From Herbiconiux sp. (GTDB taxonomy: Bacteria > Actinomycetota > Actinomycetes > Actinomycetales > Microbacteriaceae): a stretch of DNA of 64,000 nt. Each line of letters starts with the position of its first letter. Position 1 is the stretch's first letter. Below the pieces are notes generated by a model, which was not told the origin of the DNA, did not search any database, and was given only the letters and a program-made list of their open reading frames with translations. Positions 42,302-50,895 of this stretch are shown piece after piece. A program made the translations under genes and the position numbers. The stretch is from assembly GCF_004297105.1 (NCBI RefSeq), contig NZ_SCVE01000012.1, forward strand, positions 124,001-188,000, in the 5' to 3' direction.

Positions 42302-42967
42302 TCAGAGGGACGGATCGCGGATCGTGGTGACGAGATCCACAAGACTCGGCTCGGGCGGCGCCGACCCGAATCCGAAGCGCACCGAGGGCCTCAGGGGGGC
42401 GAACCCCCCGAGGTCGATGCCGTCGAGCCGGGCCGACGCCCAGGCGATCCGGCGCACCCGCGTGACGCCGTAGAACTCCCGTCGCCCTCCCCCGGCGCTT
42501 CCGGCGGTGCGCACCCCGGGAAGGAGGAGTCCCGCGAGCGGATCGATCACCCGCAACCACGCCGGCCAGGTGCCGAGCCGGGCCGGAATCGAGCGGAGCA
42601 CACGCCCGAGCGGTGACACGGCGCCCACCCGGATGCGCACCGACAGGCGCCAGGAACGAGCATCCGATGCGTCCACGAGTGCGGAATCCCCCACCTCGAC
42701 CGCGAGGCCGCCCGCGATGCGGCGCACGCGCACCGGCCGCACCAGCACCTCGTCGAAGGTGTAGGTGGCTGCCACGAAATCCGCGATCTCACGGCTCGGC
42801 GCGAGGAGCAGCCGATGCCCACCGGCATCTTCGACCATCACGTCGGCGAAGCGGCCGAACGGCGAGTCGTGCCACATCCCGATCACGATGCGCGTGCCGG
42901 ACGCCGTACCGAAGCCGGCGATGCGCCCGGTGAAGCGCAGGTCGCGCGAACCCTCACGCCTCTCCAT
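42302..42967 (-). CDS. Conserved hypothetical protein (actinobacterial)
   Basis: A 221-residue soluble protein: MERREGSRDLRFTGRIAGFGTASGTRIVIGMW, HSPFGRFADVMVED, then EVGDSALVDASDARSWRLSVRIRVG and a C-terminal FYGVTRVRRIAWASARLDG. I recall similar stand-alone proteins in Microbacteriaceae, but no function is assigned. Predicted mainly beta. It follows the XRE-cupin gene by 26 bp on the same strand, so the two may be co-transcribed. Confidence 0.7.
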   Translation of the reverse strand: MERREGSRDLRFTGRIAGFGTASGTRIVIGMWHDSPFGRFADVMVEDAGGHRLLLAPSREIADFVAATYTFDEVLVRPVRVRRIAGGLAVEVGDSALVDASDARSWRLSVRIRVGAVSPLGRVLRSIPARLGTWPAWLRVIDPLAGLLLPGVRTAGSAGGGRREFYGVTRVRRIAWASARLDGIDLGGFAPLRPSVRFGFGSAPPEPSLVDLVTTIRDPSL

Positions 42968-42993
42968 GCGCCGAGGCTACTCCCGAACCCCCG

Positions 42994-43584
42994 TCAACGG
43001 CCCGCCCGTCGATCAGGCTCGGTCTGGGCCCGCACATGGATGCGTTCGCCGTCGCGGTTGAAGATGCACATGAGCTCGACGGGATGCTCGTCGGCGCTGC
43101 CCAGCCAGTGCGGCACCCGGGTGGCGAACTCGGCCGCCTCGCCCGGCTTCAACACGAGGTCGTGCTCGCCGAGCATCAGCCGTAGCCGGCCGGAGAGCAC
43201 GTAGAGCCACTCGAAGCCGTCGTGCGTCTTGAGCGAGGGCTCGGGGACGCCGGGCGAGCGGGCGGGCATGATCATGCGCACCGCCTGGTTCTGCGAGGAG
43301 TCGCGCGAGAGCTGGTGCACCACCGCGCCGTTCGAGCGCACGGTGCGGGTGTGCACGCGCGGATCGGGCACCGAGTCGGCGACGAGCTCGTCGATCGTCA
43401 CTTCGAGGGCCGCCGAGAGCGGGATGAGCAACTCGAGATTGGGGGCCCGCTTGCCGCCCTCGAGCCGCGAGATGGTGCTCGCCGAGATGCCGGTCGTGGC
43501 CGAGAGGGCCGCGAGGGTGAGATCGGCCTGAAGACGAGCGGAGCGCAGGCGGGCGCCGATCCGGGCTCCCTGACTCGCTTCCAT
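42994..43584 (-). CDS. XRE-family regulator with C-terminal cupin
   Basis: A 196-residue regulator: helix-turn-helix at about residues 9-63 (RLRSARLQADLTLAALSATTGISASTISRLEGGKRAP) and a cupin domain at about 110-185 (DGFEWLYVLSGRLRLMLGEHDLVLKPGEAAEFATRVPHWLG). Such proteins sense a small ligand through the cupin pocket. It is divergent from the thioredoxin-reductase-like gene with 58 bp between starts, and likely controls it. Confidence 0.93.
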   Translation of the reverse strand: MEASQGARIGARLRSARLQADLTLAALSATTGISASTISRLEGGKRAPNLELLIPLSAALEVTIDELVADSVPDPRVHTRTVRSNGAVVHQLSRDSSQNQAVRMIMPARSPGVPEPSLKTHDGFEWLYVLSGRLRLMLGEHDLVLKPGEAAEFATRVPHWLGSADEHPVELMCIFNRDGERIHVRAQTEPDRRAGR

Positions 43585-43642
43585 TTTGCTATTTCAGCAC
43601 ACCTCCTTGCCGATAGCGAGCCGGGCGCGGATCGTGGACGAC

Positions 43643-44608
43643 ATGACCGAGACAGACACCACACCCCGCAGCCCTCTCACCGACCAGCCCTGGGACGTCA
43701 TCGTCGTGGGCGGCGGCGCCGCCGGCCTGAACGCCGCCCTCGTTCTCGCCCGCGCACGCCGCCGGGTCGTGGTGATCGACGCCGGCGCACCCCGCAACCG
43801 CTTCGCCGCCCACATGCACGGGTTCCTCACCCGCGACGGGATGTCGCCCCTCGAGCTGCTCGAGCTGGGACGCGCCGAGGTGCGCGGCTACGGTGCCGAG
43901 ATCGTCCACGCGACGGCGGTGTCGGCCGGCGGCGAGGCGGGGGCATTCACGATCACCCTCGACGACGGGCGCGTGCTCGCAGGCCGACGACTGCTCGTCG
44001 CCACCGGCCTCCGTGACGAGCTGCCCGACATCCCCGGCCTCCGCGAGCAGTGGGGTCGTGGGGCCGTGGCCTGCCCCTACTGCGACGGCTGGGAGGTGCG
44101 CGACCGGCGCATCGGCGTCATCGCCACCAGTCCCATGAGCACGCACCAGGCCGGACTCGTGCGGCAGTGGACCGACGACGTCACCTTCATCGGACCCCTC
44201 ACCGCCGACCTCGACCCCGAGACCCGGCGCGGCTTCGAAGCGCGAGGAACGCGCATCCTGACCCCGGCGATCACCGAGGTGCTGTCGGATGCCGCCGGGG
44301 TGCTGACCGGCGTGGCCCTCGACGACGGCAGCACCGTCGACCTCGACGCCCTCTTCGTGGGCCCCCGGCTGGTGCCGAACGACGAGCTGCTGCGCCAGCT
44401 GGGCGCCGAGCGGGTGGAGGGCCCAATGGGCGAGTGGACGGCATCCGACCCCACCGGGCTGACCTCGGTGCCCGGCGTCTGGGTGGCCGGCAACACGGCC
44501 GCGGCGCACATGCTCGTGATCGTGGCGGCGGCGAGCGGACTCACCGCGGCCACCGTCATCAACGCCGACCTCGTGGGCGACGACACCCGCCAGGCCCTTA
44601 CGCGCTGA
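43643..44608 (+). CDS. Thioredoxin-reductase-like NAD(P)/FAD oxidoreductase
   Basis: A 321-residue flavoprotein of the TrxB fold: FAD-binding VVGGGAAGLNAALVLARARR near the start, CPYCDGWEVR as the redox-active CxxC (about residues 144-147), and VWVAGNTAAAHMLVIVAAASG near the end. The NADPH domain has GVIATSPMSTHQAGLV in place of the usual GxGxxA, so nucleotide binding may be weak or altered. ATG 43643 gives a better N-terminus than the upstream one at 43586. Its partner is unknown; no thioredoxin gene is adjacent. Confidence 0.88.
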   Translation: MTETDTTPRSPLTDQPWDVIVVGGGAAGLNAALVLARARRRVVVIDAGAPRNRFAAHMHGFLTRDGMSPLELLELGRAEVRGYGAEIVHATAVSAGGEAGAFTITLDDGRVLAGRRLLVATGLRDELPDIPGLREQWGRGAVACPYCDGWEVRDRRIGVIATSPMSTHQAGLVRQWTDDVTFIGPLTADLDPETRRGFEARGTRILTPAITEVLSDAAGVLTGVALDDGSTVDLDALFVGPRLVPNDELLRQLGAERVEGPMGEWTASDPTGLTSVPGVWVAGNTAAAHMLVIVAAASGLTAATVINADLVGDDTRQALTR

Positions 44609-44621
44609 CGGTACGCCGCAC

Positions 44622-45446
44622 TCAGCCCTGGGCGAGCTCCGAGATGTCGCTCCACTTCTCCCACTCCGCGATGCGGCCGGCGTAGTCGGCCTTCGCGATG
44701 CGCAGCGGCGAGGTGCCGAAGAACACCCGCAGCGGCGGCTCCTCGGCATCCACGAGGCGCAGCACGGCAGCGGCCGACGCGCGCGGGTCGCCGGGCTCCG
44801 ACACCCGCGACTTGCGCGCCTCGGCGGCGGCGGCGTGCGCGGCCTCGTAGTCGGGCAGCGCCTCGGCGTGCCGGGCGGATGCTCCGCCCCAGTCGGTGTC
44901 GAACCCGCCGGGCTCGATCAGCGTCACCCTGATCCCGAACGAGGCGACCTCCTGCGAGAGCGCCTGCGAGAAGCCCTCGAGCGCCCACTTCGAGGCGTTG
45001 TAGATGCCGATGTTCTGGAACGCCGAGATACCGCCGATCGACGACACCTGGATGATGTGGCCGCTGCCCTGCCCGCGGAGATAGGGCAGCGCGGCCTGGG
45101 TGATCCAGAGGGCGCCGAACACATTCGTCTCGATCTGGTCGCGCGCCTCCTCCTCGGTGAGTTCCTCGATGAAGCCGAACTGGCCGTACCCGGCGTTGTT
45201 CACGACCACATCGAGGCGGCCGAAGTAGTTGTAGGCCTCGGTGACGGCGGCGAAGTCGGCCTCACGATCGGTGACGTCGAGCTGCAGCGGCAGGATGCGG
45301 TCGCCGAAGCGGTCGACCAGATCCGCCAGGGTGGCGGTGTCGCGCGCGGTGGCGGCCACGCTGTCCCCGCGCTCCAGGGCGGCGATCGCCCACTCGCGGC
45401 CGAAGCCACGTGACGTGCCGGTGATGAACCAGATCTTCTCTGTCAT
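44622..45446 (-). CDS. Short-chain dehydrogenase/reductase
   Basis: A 274-residue SDR: WFITGTSRGFGREWAI (nucleotide motif), NNAGYGQFGF, VSSIGGISAF with catalytic Ser, YNASKWALEG with Tyr and Lys. Ala-Arg after beta-2 (ATARDTATL) suggests NADP preference. It resembles the large group annotated as oxidoreductases of unknown substrate. It is divergent from the MFS exporter (83-bp gap) and converges with the TrxR-like gene (13-bp gap). Confidence 0.9.
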   Translation of the reverse strand: MTEKIWFITGTSRGFGREWAIAALERGDSVAATARDTATLADLVDRFGDRILPLQLDVTDREADFAAVTEAYNYFGRLDVVVNNAGYGQFGFIEELTEEEARDQIETNVFGALWITQAALPYLRGQGSGHIIQVSSIGGISAFQNIGIYNASKWALEGFSQALSQEVASFGIRVTLIEPGGFDTDWGGASARHAEALPDYEAAHAAAAEARKSRVSEPGDPRASAAAVLRLVDAEEPPLRVFFGTSPLRIAKADYAGRIAEWEKWSDISELAQG

Positions 45447-45529
45447 GGTGTTCCTCTCGAACGACGTTCCCCCTCCCGAACGTAGTACCGGAGTCCCGAC
45501 TTCCCTACACTGACCACCATGGGGATCAC

Positions 45530-46744
45530 GTGGTGAATCGGCGCGCGCTCGTCGCCATCCTGCTCGGGGTCATCCCGCTCAGCCAGGTGCCGATCGACAT
45601 CTACACGCCGGCCATCCCGCACATGGCCGAGGAGCTCGGCGCATCCACCACCCTCGTGCAGAACACGGTGGCCGCCTACGTACTCGGCATGAGCCTCGGC
45701 CTGCTGCCGATGGGCATCGTGGCCGACGCCAGGGGCCGCAAGCGCACGCTGCTCGTGGGGCTGGCCCTGCTCCTCGTGACCAGCGTCGGAATCGCCCTCA
45801 CCTCCGACATCTGGCTGCTGCTCGGTCTCCGCTTCCTGCAGGGGGTGGGCGGATGCTCGTGCATGGTGATCGTGTACGCCATCGCCGCCGACATCTCCCG
45901 CGGTCGCGAGCTCACCTCGCTCTCGGGCTGGCTCGGCGCATCCTGGGGCCTGGCACCCGTTCTCGCGCCCGCCGTGGGCGGGGCGCTCGTGCAGTTCGTC
46001 TCGTGGCGCGGCATCTTCGTGCTGGTCGCCGCACTGGCGTTGATCGCCGGAGTGGTGGTGTGGCGGTTGCTGCCGGAGACGCTCGACCCGGCCAAGGCCG
46101 AGCCCATCCGCCCGCGTGTGATCGCGCACGTGCTCGGTTCGACGCTGCGGCAGAAGCTGTTCATCGGGCTCACCCTCGTCTTCGCGGTGTTCGCTACCGC
46201 GCAGCTGCTCTTCGGGGTGGTGGCCCCGCTGCTCTACGAGACCGCGCTCGGCCTGCCGCCCGCCGCCTACGGGCTCATCGCGCTGCTCGTCGGCGCGGCG
46301 AACCTCGCGGGCGAGCTCGCCACGGGATCACTCGCCACGCGCATCTCGTCGCGGATGCTCGGGTTCTCGGCGCTCGCCTCCTTCACGCTGGGGGCCGTCA
46401 TCCTGTTCGCCAGCGGTCTCCTCGTGGGGCCGCAGCTCGTGCTCATCACGGTGGGCGGCATGTTCGTGATGCTCGGCTGCGGCGCACTCTGCCCGATGGC
46501 CTACGGTCTCGCGCTCGGGCTCTTCGACCGCAACCTCGGCCTGATCGGCGGGCTCACCAGCGCCGCCTGCTACCTCTTCGTGGCTGTCGCGATGGGCGCG
46601 GCGGCCGCGCTGCCCGACGACACCCAGACCCCGCTCGGCGCCATCTACGTCCTGTGCGCCGCCCTCGGCCTGGCGCTGCTTCTGGCGTGCCTCCCGCGCC
46701 CGTCCCGAACCGGCGCGCCGCCGGCATCCGTCACCGCCGCTTGA
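45530..46744 (+). CDS. MFS drug-resistance transporter (Bcr/CflA-like)
   Basis: A 404-residue twelve-helix MFS exporter of the DHA1 type: IYTPAIPHMAEELGAS after helix 1, GIVADARGRKRTLLVG between helices 2 and 3 (motif A), and GWLGASWGLAPVLAPAVGGAL in helix 5 (motif C, antiporter). Expected to export hydrophobic drugs by proton exchange. Two consecutive GTG codons (45530, 45533) can start it, behind ATGGGGATC. It ends six bases before a long palindrome. Confidence 0.9.
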   Translation: MVNRRALVAILLGVIPLSQVPIDIYTPAIPHMAEELGASTTLVQNTVAAYVLGMSLGLLPMGIVADARGRKRTLLVGLALLLVTSVGIALTSDIWLLLGLRFLQGVGGCSCMVIVYAIAADISRGRELTSLSGWLGASWGLAPVLAPAVGGALVQFVSWRGIFVLVAALALIAGVVVWRLLPETLDPAKAEPIRPRVIAHVLGSTLRQKLFIGLTLVFAVFATAQLLFGVVAPLLYETALGLPPAAYGLIALLVGAANLAGELATGSLATRISSRMLGFSALASFTLGAVILFASGLLVGPQLVLITVGGMFVMLGCGALCPMAYGLALGLFDRNLGLIGGLTSAACYLFVAVAMGAAAALPDDTQTPLGAIYVLCAALGLALLLACLPRPSRTGAPPASVTAA

Positions 46745-46750
46745 GCGCAG

Positions 46751-46842
46751 GCTCGCCGCGAACGACGGAGTTCACGGGCGACTACGGGCCACGGCTCCGT
46801 CGTTTTCGCGATTCGCTCCGAGACTCCGTCGTTCCGGCGAGC
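46751..46842. repeat. Long intergenic palindrome with alternative pairing, MFS/hydrolase gap
   Basis: Left arm 46751-46771 pairs with 46823-46842 over 20 bases with one bulge. A third segment, CTCCGTCGTTTTCGCG (46795-46810), repeats the inner right arm, so the left arm can form either of two stems. It fills the space between convergent genes and probably terminates both. Confidence 0.75.
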
Positions 46843-46866
46843 GCGGATGCGGCGCCGCTCGGCGCG

Positions 46867-47763
46867 TCAGGGGGCGGCGCGCGACGCCGCGTCGGCCGCG
46901 AACTCGTCGAGCACCTCGGCCCGACGTGTCACCACGATGAAGTGTCCCTCATCCGGGTAGAGCCGCACCCGCGCATCCGGCAGCCGGCCCGCGAGTTCGT
47001 GGGCCCACGCGGCGGGCACCAGCCGGTCGGCGGCGCCCTGGTGCACCACGACCGGCACACTCACCTCCGAGGGCGCGAAACCCCAGGCACCCACGAAGGC
47101 GTTGTACTCCTCCACGGCGCCCCGGGTATCGGCGAGCCCCTCACCCACCGCGCGCGAGAACCAGGTGATCCGGCTCCGCAGGAGTCGAGCGTCGCTGGAG
47201 TCGAGCGCCCGGCCGGAGGCCCGCACCGCGAGCGCCGGCGCAAGGCGCACCGCCGTGCGCATCGCGCCGAAGACGCCGCGCGCGATCCACGGCGTTCGCT
47301 CCGACAGCCAGGCCAGCCGGCGATCGGTGCCGTTCAGCGCGGCGAGGGTGCCGGGTTCGTCGAGCGGCAACGCACCCGCCACGATCACCACACGGGTCAC
47401 CCGGTGCGCGTGCACCCGTGCCACGGCGAGCGCGTACTGACCGCCCTCCGACCAGCCGGTGACTCCGAACCGCGTCATGTCGACCCCGGATGCGCCGAGA
47501 TGGTCGAGCAGAGCGGTCACGTCGCTCTGCGCCCAGTCGAGCGTGCCGTGTCCGGGCCGGAGCGAGGTGCCACCGATTCCGGGCCGGTCGGGCGAGATCA
47601 GCGCGATGCCGCGTTCGCGGGCGAGTTCGTCGCCGGTCTCGGCATCCAGACCGCTCATCAGTCCGCCGTGGCAGGTGAGCACCGGGAAGCCCTCGGGATC
47701 ACCGAAGACCCGGTATGCGAGCGTGCGACCGTCCGGAAGCACGAGTGTCTGCCGGATCCCCAC
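46867..47763 (-). CDS. Alpha/beta hydrolase
   Basis: A 298-residue alpha/beta hydrolase: oxyanion segment TCHGGLMSG, nucleophile elbow GWSEGGQ, acid Asp in HQGAADRLVP and His in DEGHFIVV. No signal peptide. The start is taken as GTG 47763 (VGIRQTLVLPDG); an ATG at 47844 is also in frame. Substrate unknown; the fold covers esterases, epoxide hydrolases and haloperoxidases. Confidence 0.85.
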   Translation of the reverse strand: MGIRQTLVLPDGRTLAYRVFGDPEGFPVLTCHGGLMSGLDAETGDELARERGIALISPDRPGIGGTSLRPGHGTLDWAQSDVTALLDHLGASGVDMTRFGVTGWSEGGQYALAVARVHAHRVTRVVIVAGALPLDEPGTLAALNGTDRRLAWLSERTPWIARGVFGAMRTAVRLAPALAVRASGRALDSSDARLLRSRITWFSRAVGEGLADTRGAVEEYNAFVGAWGFAPSEVSVPVVVHQGAADRLVPAAWAHELAGRLPDARVRLYPDEGHFIVVTRRAEVLDEFAADAASRAAP

Positions 47764-47870
47764 CTCTGCACGATACCGCTCCACCGGTCGTGTTCCACCT
47801 CGGCGACTGGGAGCAGTCTGCGTGCACGCTGAACGCCGCCCCACGGGCCGGTCGAGCAGATGCCGGAAGG

Positions 47871-48740
47871 TCAGGTGCCCATCAGGCGCGCACGTTGCTC
47901 ATCGACGTCGTAGTCGGGCTCGGGCCAGGTGAGCTCGAACGACCGCAGGGTCTCGTCGAGCAGCTGCTGCACGGCTAGCGCCGAGTACCACTTGTTGTCG
48001 GCCGGAACCACGTGCCAGGGCGCGACATCCGTGTTCGTGGCGTTGATCGCCGCCTGATACGCGTCTTGGAAGAGCGGCCACAGCGCCCGGTCGTCGACAT
48101 CGCCCGGATTGAACTTCCAGTGCTTGTCCGAGCGCTCGAGCCGGCGCAGCAGGCGGTTCTTCTGTTCGGCGTAGCCGAGGTTGAGGAAGACCTTGATCAC
48201 CGCCGTTCCGCCCTCGACGAGCTTCGTCTCCCAGTCGTTGATGAGCGCGTACCGAGCGGCGATCTCGTCGTCGCTGAGCGACTTGTGCACTTTCGGCACC
48301 AGCACGTCTTCGTAGTGCGAGCGATCGAACACGCCGATGTGGCCCGGGGTCGGCAGCGCCTTCTCGATGCGCCAGAGGAACGGATGCGACAACTCCTCCT
48401 CCGTGGGCCGCTTGAACGCCCGGTGCGAGATGCCCTGGGGGTCGACCGAGCCCACCACCCGCTTCACGACCCCACCTTTGCCCGCGGTGTCCATGCCCTG
48501 CAGCACGATGAGAACGGAGCGCTTTCCGCCGTGGAGGCTCTCGGCGAAGAGCTTCTCCTGCAGCTTCGAGAGCGAGCGGTTCGTGCCCTCGAACTCCTCC
48601 TCCGCGGTCTCCTTGTCGAGCGTTCCGGGGGTCGCGCCGGTCTTCTGCGCGGCGATGTCGAACGGCCGCTCGGCCCGCAGCCGGTCGTGCCAGCGCCCCG
48701 CGGGCGATCCGCCTTCACTCATCCCCTTGTGCTTGCTCAT
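47871..48740 (-). CDS. Polyphosphate kinase 2 family phosphotransferase
   Basis: A 289-residue PPK2: Walker A-like LQGMDTAGKGGVVKRV, GVFDRSHYEDVL (Walker B region) and a lid segment YAEQKNRLLRRLERSDKHWKF. PPK2 enzymes transfer phosphate between polyphosphate and nucleoside di- or monophosphates. The N-terminal ~60 residues are the usual helical lead. ATG 48740 follows TGAGGAGCG; longer frames upstream are shadows of the next gene. A GNAT gene ends 34 bp upstream on the same strand. Confidence 0.92.
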   Translation of the reverse strand: MSKHKGMSEGGSPAGRWHDRLRAERPFDIAAQKTGATPGTLDKETAEEEFEGTNRSLSKLQEKLFAESLHGGKRSVLIVLQGMDTAGKGGVVKRVVGSVDPQGISHRAFKRPTEEELSHPFLWRIEKALPTPGHIGVFDRSHYEDVLVPKVHKSLSDDEIAARYALINDWETKLVEGGTAVIKVFLNLGYAEQKNRLLRRLERSDKHWKFNPGDVDDRALWPLFQDAYQAAINATNTDVAPWHVVPADNKWYSALAVQQLLDETLRSFELTWPEPDYDVDEQRARLMGT

Positions 48741-48774
48741 CGCTCGCTCCTCACTGTCGGTGCGGTGGCCGGCC

Positions 48775-49233
48775 TCACAGGGACTTGGCCATGTTGATCG
48801 CCGTCGTCTCGTAGCCGAGCGACCGGTAGAGGTTCTGAGCCACCGAGTTGTGGCCGAACACATTGAGACCGAGCTTCTCGGCGCCGTGCTCGCGCGCCGC
48901 GACCTCGGCGAGCTGCATGGCGAGCCGGCCGTAGCCCTGCCCGCGCTTGTCGGCGACGATCTCGACGTCGAAGACCCACCACGCCGTCGGATGCTCGAGC
49001 GAGAACGGCCCGATCCAGATCGTGCCGACGACCTCGCCCCCCTCGCCCTGGCTGTCGTCGACCACGTCGAAGATCAGCTGCCCCTCGGCAGGCTTCCCGT
49101 CGGGGAAGTACTCCGCGTTCGACTGCGCGGCCCGCTCCGCGGCGTACTCCGGCGAATCCCCCGCCTCGATGCGCTCGCGCACGTACTCCGCGCTGCTGCG
49201 CTCCAGGAAGGCGCCCAGCGCCCCCGCTCCCAT
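48775..49233 (-). CDS. GNAT-family N-acetyltransferase
   Basis: A 152-residue GNAT: WWVFDVEIVADKRGQGYGRLAMQLAEVAARE carries the acetyl-CoA loop (R-G-Q-G-Y-G), and LNVFGHNSVAQNLYRSLGYETTAINMAKSL the typical C-terminal motif. The N-terminal half starts FLERSSAEYVRERIEAG, common to many actinobacterial GNATs of unknown target. ATG 49233 has GAGG in front; ATG 49254 is an alternative. It precedes the PPK2 gene in a short operon. Confidence 0.87.
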   Translation of the reverse strand: MGAGALGAFLERSSAEYVRERIEAGDSPEYAAERAAQSNAEYFPDGKPAEGQLIFDVVDDSQGEGGEVVGTIWIGPFSLEHPTAWWVFDVEIVADKRGQGYGRLAMQLAEVAAREHGAEKLGLNVFGHNSVAQNLYRSLGYETTAINMAKSL

Positions 49234-49276
49234 AGCCCGCAACCTCACGCCCATGCGCACACCCTACCCGCCCACA

Positions 49277-49348
49277 CCTCTTCGCGAGTCGCCAAAATCC
49301 GGTCCATTCCGCGCGATCCAGACCGGATCTTGGCGAGTCGCGAGGAGG
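49277..49348. repeat. 72-nt palindrome, TCGCCAAAATCCGGTC family, copy 2
   Basis: Arms 49277-49304 and 49321-49348 match at 25 of 28 positions; the middle 16 bases differ from copy 1. It abuts the stop codon of the amidohydrolase gene (49349) on the minus strand. Total length and arm sequence agree with copy 1 at 30519-30590. Confidence 0.88.
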
Positions 49349-50776
49349 TTACCAGGCCAAGCGCTCCGTGCTGCGGGAGGCGGCGCGGGCGGCCACCTCG
49401 CGCACGCGGGAGTGCAGCTCGGTCGAGGCGCGTTCGGCGAGCGGATGCGTCGACACCCCCTCCTCGGAGACGAGCCGCCCGCCCACGAACACCTTCTTCA
49501 GGTTGCGCAGCCCCATCGCGAACGCGTAGTGCGCGTACACGTCCCACACGGGCCCGGTGTCGGGCGAGACGGGGTCGACCACCAGGAAGTCGGCGAGCTT
49601 GCCCACCTCGAGCGAGCCGATGCGCGCCGCCACCTGCAGGCCGAGCGCCTCGGCGGAACCGAGGGTGTGCATCCGGAGCATGTCGCGCGGCATCACGATC
49701 GAGGCATCCTGGGCCACGGCCCGCTGCGTGTACGCGCCGATGCGGAGGTTCTGGAACGGGTCGGAGACGTCGGTGCAGCTCTGGTCGTCGAGTCCGATAC
49801 CGATCGGCATGCGGAGGTCGCGGTAGCGCGGGATGTCGGCCACGCCCGAGCCGAGCCGTCCGTTGGAGGTGGGCTGCCACACCATGCCCGCGCCCTTCTC
49901 GGCGGCCACGCGTGACATGTACGCATCCGGATGCACGAAATGCCCGAACAGGAACCCCGGCCGGAGGGCCCCCGCCTCCTCGTACCAGCGGAACTTCTCG
50001 CGTTGCTGATCGAGGGCCTCGCTCGTCTCGAGGAAGTGCGCCTGATTGCCGATGCCGTGGGCATCCATGGCCTTCACCTCGTCGCGGGCGGCCTGTTTCG
50101 AGGCCGACCATTGCACCGCCCCGAACACGGATGCCCCGAGGTCGAGCTCGGGCGGAACGCTCCGCTTCACGTACTCGACCGCCCGCGCGAACACCTCGAA
50201 GGCCTCGTCCCCGGGCTGGAACTCGCTGTCGAGCCGGATCGAGTTCATCGTGCGGAGTCCCGCATCCCGAGCGGCATCGATCTGACGGAAGAGGTACTCC
50301 TCGGGCCGGACCTCGTAGATCTCGCGCGTGTCGGTCTCGGCATCGTACTTGCCGACGACGCGGGAGTCGGTGAAGTTGTAGGCCGCGGTCACGCCGTTGC
50401 CGAGGAAGTCGAGGCAGCCGTGCAGGGTGAACCAGTAGATGTCCTCGGCATCCGCGCCCGACACGAAGGTGCTCTGCTCGCCCACCCAGCCGTAGAGGTT
50501 GTCGCCCGGGGTCATGCCGCGCATGCCGGAGGTGAAGATGTGGCTGTGCGCCGAGATGAAGCCCGGTGCCACGAAGGCGCCTTTCACGTCGAGCACCTGG
50601 CCGCCGCCGATCGACTCGAGTGCGGCCGGCAGCGCACCCTCGCCCATCGCCGTGATGGTGCCGTCGTCGCCCACGGTGAACCAGCCCCGGAACCAGTCGA
50701 CGCCGTCGGCCATCGGGATGACGACCGCGTTCACCACGGTGAGCACGGTCGGGGATGCGGGGGTGTCCTGGGTCAT
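49349..50776 (-). CDS. Amidohydrolase / cytosine-deaminase-like family protein
   Basis: A 475-residue metal-dependent hydrolase of the TrzN/AtzB/MtaD type: VAPGFISAHSHIFTSGMRG holds the HxH metal pair, QAHFLET the third His, GHFVHPD the fourth, and GIGLDDQSCTD the catalytic Asp. Such enzymes deaminate or dechlorinate N-heterocycles, guanine, or methylthioadenosine. Given the methionine-salvage genes 4-14 kb away, MTA deamination is possible, but no motif settles this. ATG 50776; the frame upstream of it is not needed. Confidence 0.88.
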   Translation of the reverse strand: MTQDTPASPTVLTVVNAVVIPMADGVDWFRGWFTVGDDGTITAMGEGALPAALESIGGGQVLDVKGAFVAPGFISAHSHIFTSGMRGMTPGDNLYGWVGEQSTFVSGADAEDIYWFTLHGCLDFLGNGVTAAYNFTDSRVVGKYDAETDTREIYEVRPEEYLFRQIDAARDAGLRTMNSIRLDSEFQPGDEAFEVFARAVEYVKRSVPPELDLGASVFGAVQWSASKQAARDEVKAMDAHGIGNQAHFLETSEALDQQREKFRWYEEAGALRPGFLFGHFVHPDAYMSRVAAEKGAGMVWQPTSNGRLGSGVADIPRYRDLRMPIGIGLDDQSCTDVSDPFQNLRIGAYTQRAVAQDASIVMPRDMLRMHTLGSAEALGLQVAARIGSLEVGKLADFLVVDPVSPDTGPVWDVYAHYAFAMGLRNLKKVFVGGRLVSEEGVSTHPLAERASTELHSRVREVAARAASRSTERLAW

Positions 50777-50895
50777 GACGCCATCCTCTCCTGCACAGAT
50801 TGCGCTCACGTTTCCGCTGATTGCACGGCAGGTTTCCGGGCCCCCGGCGGGCGATATTCTGGGGAGGCCCTACTCGCCCTTCTCGCTTGGACCTC

